Assembly (NCBI GenBank): GCA_030429105.1
Contig: JAUIDE010000016.1
Location: 1-54,855 of the forward strand
Source: Alphaproteobacteria bacterium
GTDB lineage: Bacteria > Pseudomonadota > Alphaproteobacteria > Rhodobacterales > Rhodobacteraceae
Length of the DNA: 54,855 bases
Direction: 5' to 3'
Part shown: one piece after another, positions 52,992 to 54,855 of the stretch
Layout: every line of letters starts with the position of its first letter
Numbering within the stretch: position 1 is the first letter of the stretch
The notes under the pieces: model-generated
What the model was told of the DNA's origin: nothing
The model's input: only the letters and a program-made list of their open reading frames with translations
Database searches by the model: none
Translations under genes and position numbers: made by a program

Positions 52992-53273
52992 TTACTCGCC
53001 ATGCGTGTTGCGGAAATGCTGCAATTTGGTCACCAGCAGCGCGTTCGGCCCGTGCCGGGAGAGGGAGTCGCGCCACAGGTTGAGCTCTTCGAGGCTCAGG
53101 TCGTAGCGCCGCATCACCTCCGTCTCCGTGATGGCGCCGGCCTCGACGGCGGCGACGACGGCGGCCTTGCGGCTCGCGACCCAGCGGCGCGTATCCGCGG
53201 GCGGAAGGTCCGCCCGCATCTGCTGCAGCTGCTTCTCGTCACGCCGCTCATGGAAAGGCACGATCTTCTGCAT
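52992..53273 (-). CDS. sciP: CtrA inhibitory protein SciP (DUF1153)
   Basis: 93 residues from the ATG at 53273, with GGGAGCG upstream. The DUF1153 core is clear: ADLPPADTRRWVASRKAAVVAAVEAGAITETEVMRRYDLSLEELNLWRDSLSRHG, a helix-turn-helix that in Caulobacter binds CtrA and DNA and blocks CtrA-activated transcription. It is immediately upstream of ctrA on the same strand, 96 bp apart, so activator and inhibitor may be co-transcribed. Confidence 0.93.
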   Translation of the reverse strand: MQKIVPFHERRDEKQLQQMRADLPPADTRRWVASRKAAVVAAVEAGAITETEVMRRYDLSLEELNLWRDSLSRHGPNALLVTKLQHFRNTHGE

Positions 53274-53385
53274 CTTGAAACGCTCCCACACACACAACGC
53301 AGAACCGGGGCGGATTATTCCCGTTCCCTCCTAACGTCCGGTGAACGGGGTTGAGGGGGCGTTGCGCCGGGGCTATCTGAGCGCG

Positions 53386-54528
53386 ATGGACGGATCGGCC
53401 CCCCTCAACAGCCTCGGCTTCGCGAAGCCCGCGCGGGAGACGCGCGTCGTCGTCGCCATGTCGGGCGGCGTCGATTCCTCCGTCGTCGCGGCGATGCTGG
53501 CGCGGGAGGGCTATGATGTCGTGGGCGTCACGCTCCAGCTCTACGACCATGGCGCGGCGCTGGCGAAGGCCGGCGCCTGCTGCGCCGGGCGGGACATAAG
53601 GGACGCGCGCCGCGTGGCGGAGGCGGAGGGCTTCCCGCATTACGTCCTCGACTACGAGAGCCGCTTCCGCGAAGCGGTGATGGAGGATTTCGCGGAGACC
53701 TATCTGGCCGGGGCGACGCCGATCCCCTGCGTGCGCTGCAACCAGAGCGTGAAGTTCCGGGATCTTCTGGCGGTGGCGCAGGAGCTCGGCGCCGAATGCC
53801 TCGCCACCGGGCATTATGTGCGGCGGGCGGAGGCGCCGGACGGGCCGGCGCTGCTTCGCGCGGCGGACAGCGCGCGGGACCAGAGCTATTTCCTTTTCGC
53901 GACGACGCGGGAGCAGCTCGGCTATCTCCGCTTCCCGCTCGGCGGCCTCGCCTCGAAGGCGGAGACGCGGGCGCTCGCCGCCTCATACGGGCTCGCCGTG
54001 GCGGAGAAGCCGGACAGCCAGGACATCTGCTTCGTCCCCTCGGGCGGCTATGCGGCGGTGATCGAGAAGCTGAGGCCCGGCGCGGCGGAGCCGGGGGAGA
54101 TCGTCCACATGGACGGGCGCGCGCTCGGGGAGCACCGCGGGATCATCCACTACACGATCGGGCAGCGCCGCGGGCTCGGCCTCGGCGGGGGGGAGACGGG
54201 GGGCGAGCCGCTCTTCGTCGTGAGGCTGGAGCCGGAGACGCGGCGCGTGATCGTCGGCCCGCGGGAGGCGCTGGCGGTGCGGCGGGTGGCGCTGAAGGAG
54301 GTCAACTGGATCGGGCCGGGCGCCTTCGCGGACGCGCCTTCGGGCGGCTGGGAGGCGGAGGCGAAGCTCCGCTCCGCCCGCGCGCCTGTCCCCTGCCGCG
54401 TGATCCCGGAAGGGGACGGCGCGGCGCTGGAGCTTCTGACGCCGGAAGAGGGCGTGGCGCCCGGGCAGGCGGCGGTGTTCTACGCCGGGGAGCGGGTGCT
54501 CGGCGGCGGGTGGATTGCAAGGGGCTGA
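53386..54528 (+). CDS. mnmA: tRNA-specific 2-thiouridylase
   Basis: 380 residues from the ATG at 53386; an in-frame GTG at 53341 is less likely because the family starts just before [12 protein letters not shown]-loop SGGVDSS at 26-32, catalytic Cys118 in CVRCNQ and Cys215 in SQDICFVP. It thiolates U34 of tRNA-Lys, Glu and Gln. Divergent from sciP. Confidence 0.96.
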   Translation: MDGSAPLNSLGFAKPARETRVVVAMSGGVDSSVVAAMLAREGYDVVGVTLQLYDHGAALAKAGACCAGRDIRDARRVAEAEGFPHYVLDYESRFREAVMEDFAETYLAGATPIPCVRCNQSVKFRDLLAVAQELGAECLATGHYVRRAEAPDGPALLRAADSARDQSYFLFATTREQLGYLRFPLGGLASKAETRALAASYGLAVAEKPDSQDICFVPSGGYAAVIEKLRPGAAEPGEIVHMDGRALGEHRGIIHYTIGQRRGLGLGGGETGGEPLFVVRLEPETRRVIVGPREALAVRRVALKEVNWIGPGAFADAPSGGWEAEAKLRSARAPVPCRVIPEGDGAALELLTPEEGVAPGQAAVFYAGERVLGGGWIARG

Positions 54529-54543
54529 GCGGGCGGGCGGGGC

Positions 54544-54562
54544 GGGGCTGTTAGGCCCCTTT
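54544..54562 (+). terminator. mnmA terminator
   Basis: GGGGC-TGTTAG-GCCCC followed by TTT, 15 bases after the mnmA stop. This is the most intrinsic-like terminator in the window, though the T-run is short. Confidence 0.6.
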
Positions 54563-54668
54563 GGTCTGTGCATCCGGCACGGGCCGCTCAAGCGAAGGGC
54601 GGTCGACTTCCGAACGAAGCGCAAAGGGCCGCGGCCTCCCTCGGGGGGCCGCCTCGGAGCGATTGGCC

Positions 54669-54855
54669 TCAGCGGTTTATGGCTTCAGCAACTTCAACAG
54701 TTGCACCTCTTCCGCCGTTGCAATGCGGCCTCCCTGGCGTGTTGTGTTCGACCTGATTGGCGATGATGTCGAGCGGGGCTCTGTATTTGAGGCATCGCAG
54801 TCTGGTTCGGTTGTAGTCTCGGACGAAGGCTTCGATGAAGGCGGCGCGGTTCGGG
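54669..54855 (-). mobile_element. Transposase C-terminal end, IS481-like, partial
   Basis: 61 residues enter from the right edge and stop at 54669-54671. NRAAFIEAFVRDYNRTRLRCLKYRAPLDIIANQVEHNT matches the end of the integrase-core (DDE) domain of IS481/IS3-group transposases, where a conserved Y-N-x-x-R-x-H/R-x-x-L motif follows the last catalytic residue. About 23 extra residues beyond HNT suggest the normal stop is lost or the frame reads through the insertion-sequence end. GC content is visibly lower than in mnmA. Most of the element lies outside the window. Confidence 0.75.

Noticed and set aside
53341-53385. Longer mnmA from the GTG at 53341
   Set aside because: The family N terminus begins just before [10 protein letters not shown], matching the ATG at 53386.

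Overview
The window is very GC-rich, gene-dense bacterial chromosome and looks like an alphaproteobacterium of the Rhodobacterales. The evidence is the adjacent sciP-ctrA cell-cycle pair, a VPLPA-CTERM surface protein, short-form HisG with HisZ, the HutF branch of histidine breakdown, OlsB, and a DddL-type DMSP lyase, a family known mainly from marine Rhodobacterales. No tRNA, rRNA or CRISPR array was seen. One transposase remnant lies at the right edge.

Layout. (1) 1-256: the end of gloB. (2) 406-6990: a histidine-utilisation locus, hutIHU leftward and hutF-hutC rightward from a shared AT-richer promoter region, bracketed by two near-identical 15-bp palindromes placed 5-6 bp after the outer stop codons. 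(3) 7144-13422: AraC/GyrI regulator, NAD kinase, the hisS-hisZ-hisG operon, a 40-residue membrane peptide and prolyl iminopeptidase. (4) 13475-16476: ubiG, then a secreted metallophosphoesterase flanked by a direct repeat that duplicates the 3' end of a GNAT gene. (5) 16572-22495: a 199-bp structured repeat, then a leftward set with a universal stress protein, LysR regulator, a desulfinase-type acyl-CoA dehydrogenase (acd), a TPP enzyme and a TPR protein. (6) 22550-27620: a spermidine/putrescine-type ABC importer and a MetX-like hydrolase. (7) 27707-30573: PRC-barrel protein, small DMT-type transporter, VPLPA-CTERM protein, AraC regulator. (8) 30689-34951: a ugp glycerol-3-phosphate importer behind a good Pho box. 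(9) 34973-37785: a two-subunit CoA transferase and a frameshifted acyl-CoA ligase. (10) 37903-46863: the second 199-bp repeat, HupE, N-acetyltransferases, a small lipoprotein, a broken bolA, J-domain protein, LMW phosphatase, UbiH-like hydroxylase, ArsC-like protein, HAD phosphatase, methyltransferase, MsrB, OlsB and a VIT transporter. (11) 46921-52000: dddL, an esterase, a methyltransferase, gamma-glutamyltransferase and a malate/lactate-type dehydrogenase. (12) 52083-54855: structured DNA behind ctrA, ctrA, sciP, mnmA and the transposase end.

Themes. Carbon and nitrogen scavenging (histidine, polyamines, gamma-glutamyl compounds), organosulfur use (DMSP lyase, candidate 3-sulfinopropanoyl-CoA desulfinase) and phosphate-limitation functions (ugp, olsB, phosphoesterase) dominate. 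The most unusual object is the 199-bp intergenic repeat. Its two copies differ mostly by paired, compensating changes inside three hairpins, which points to selection on a folded structure.
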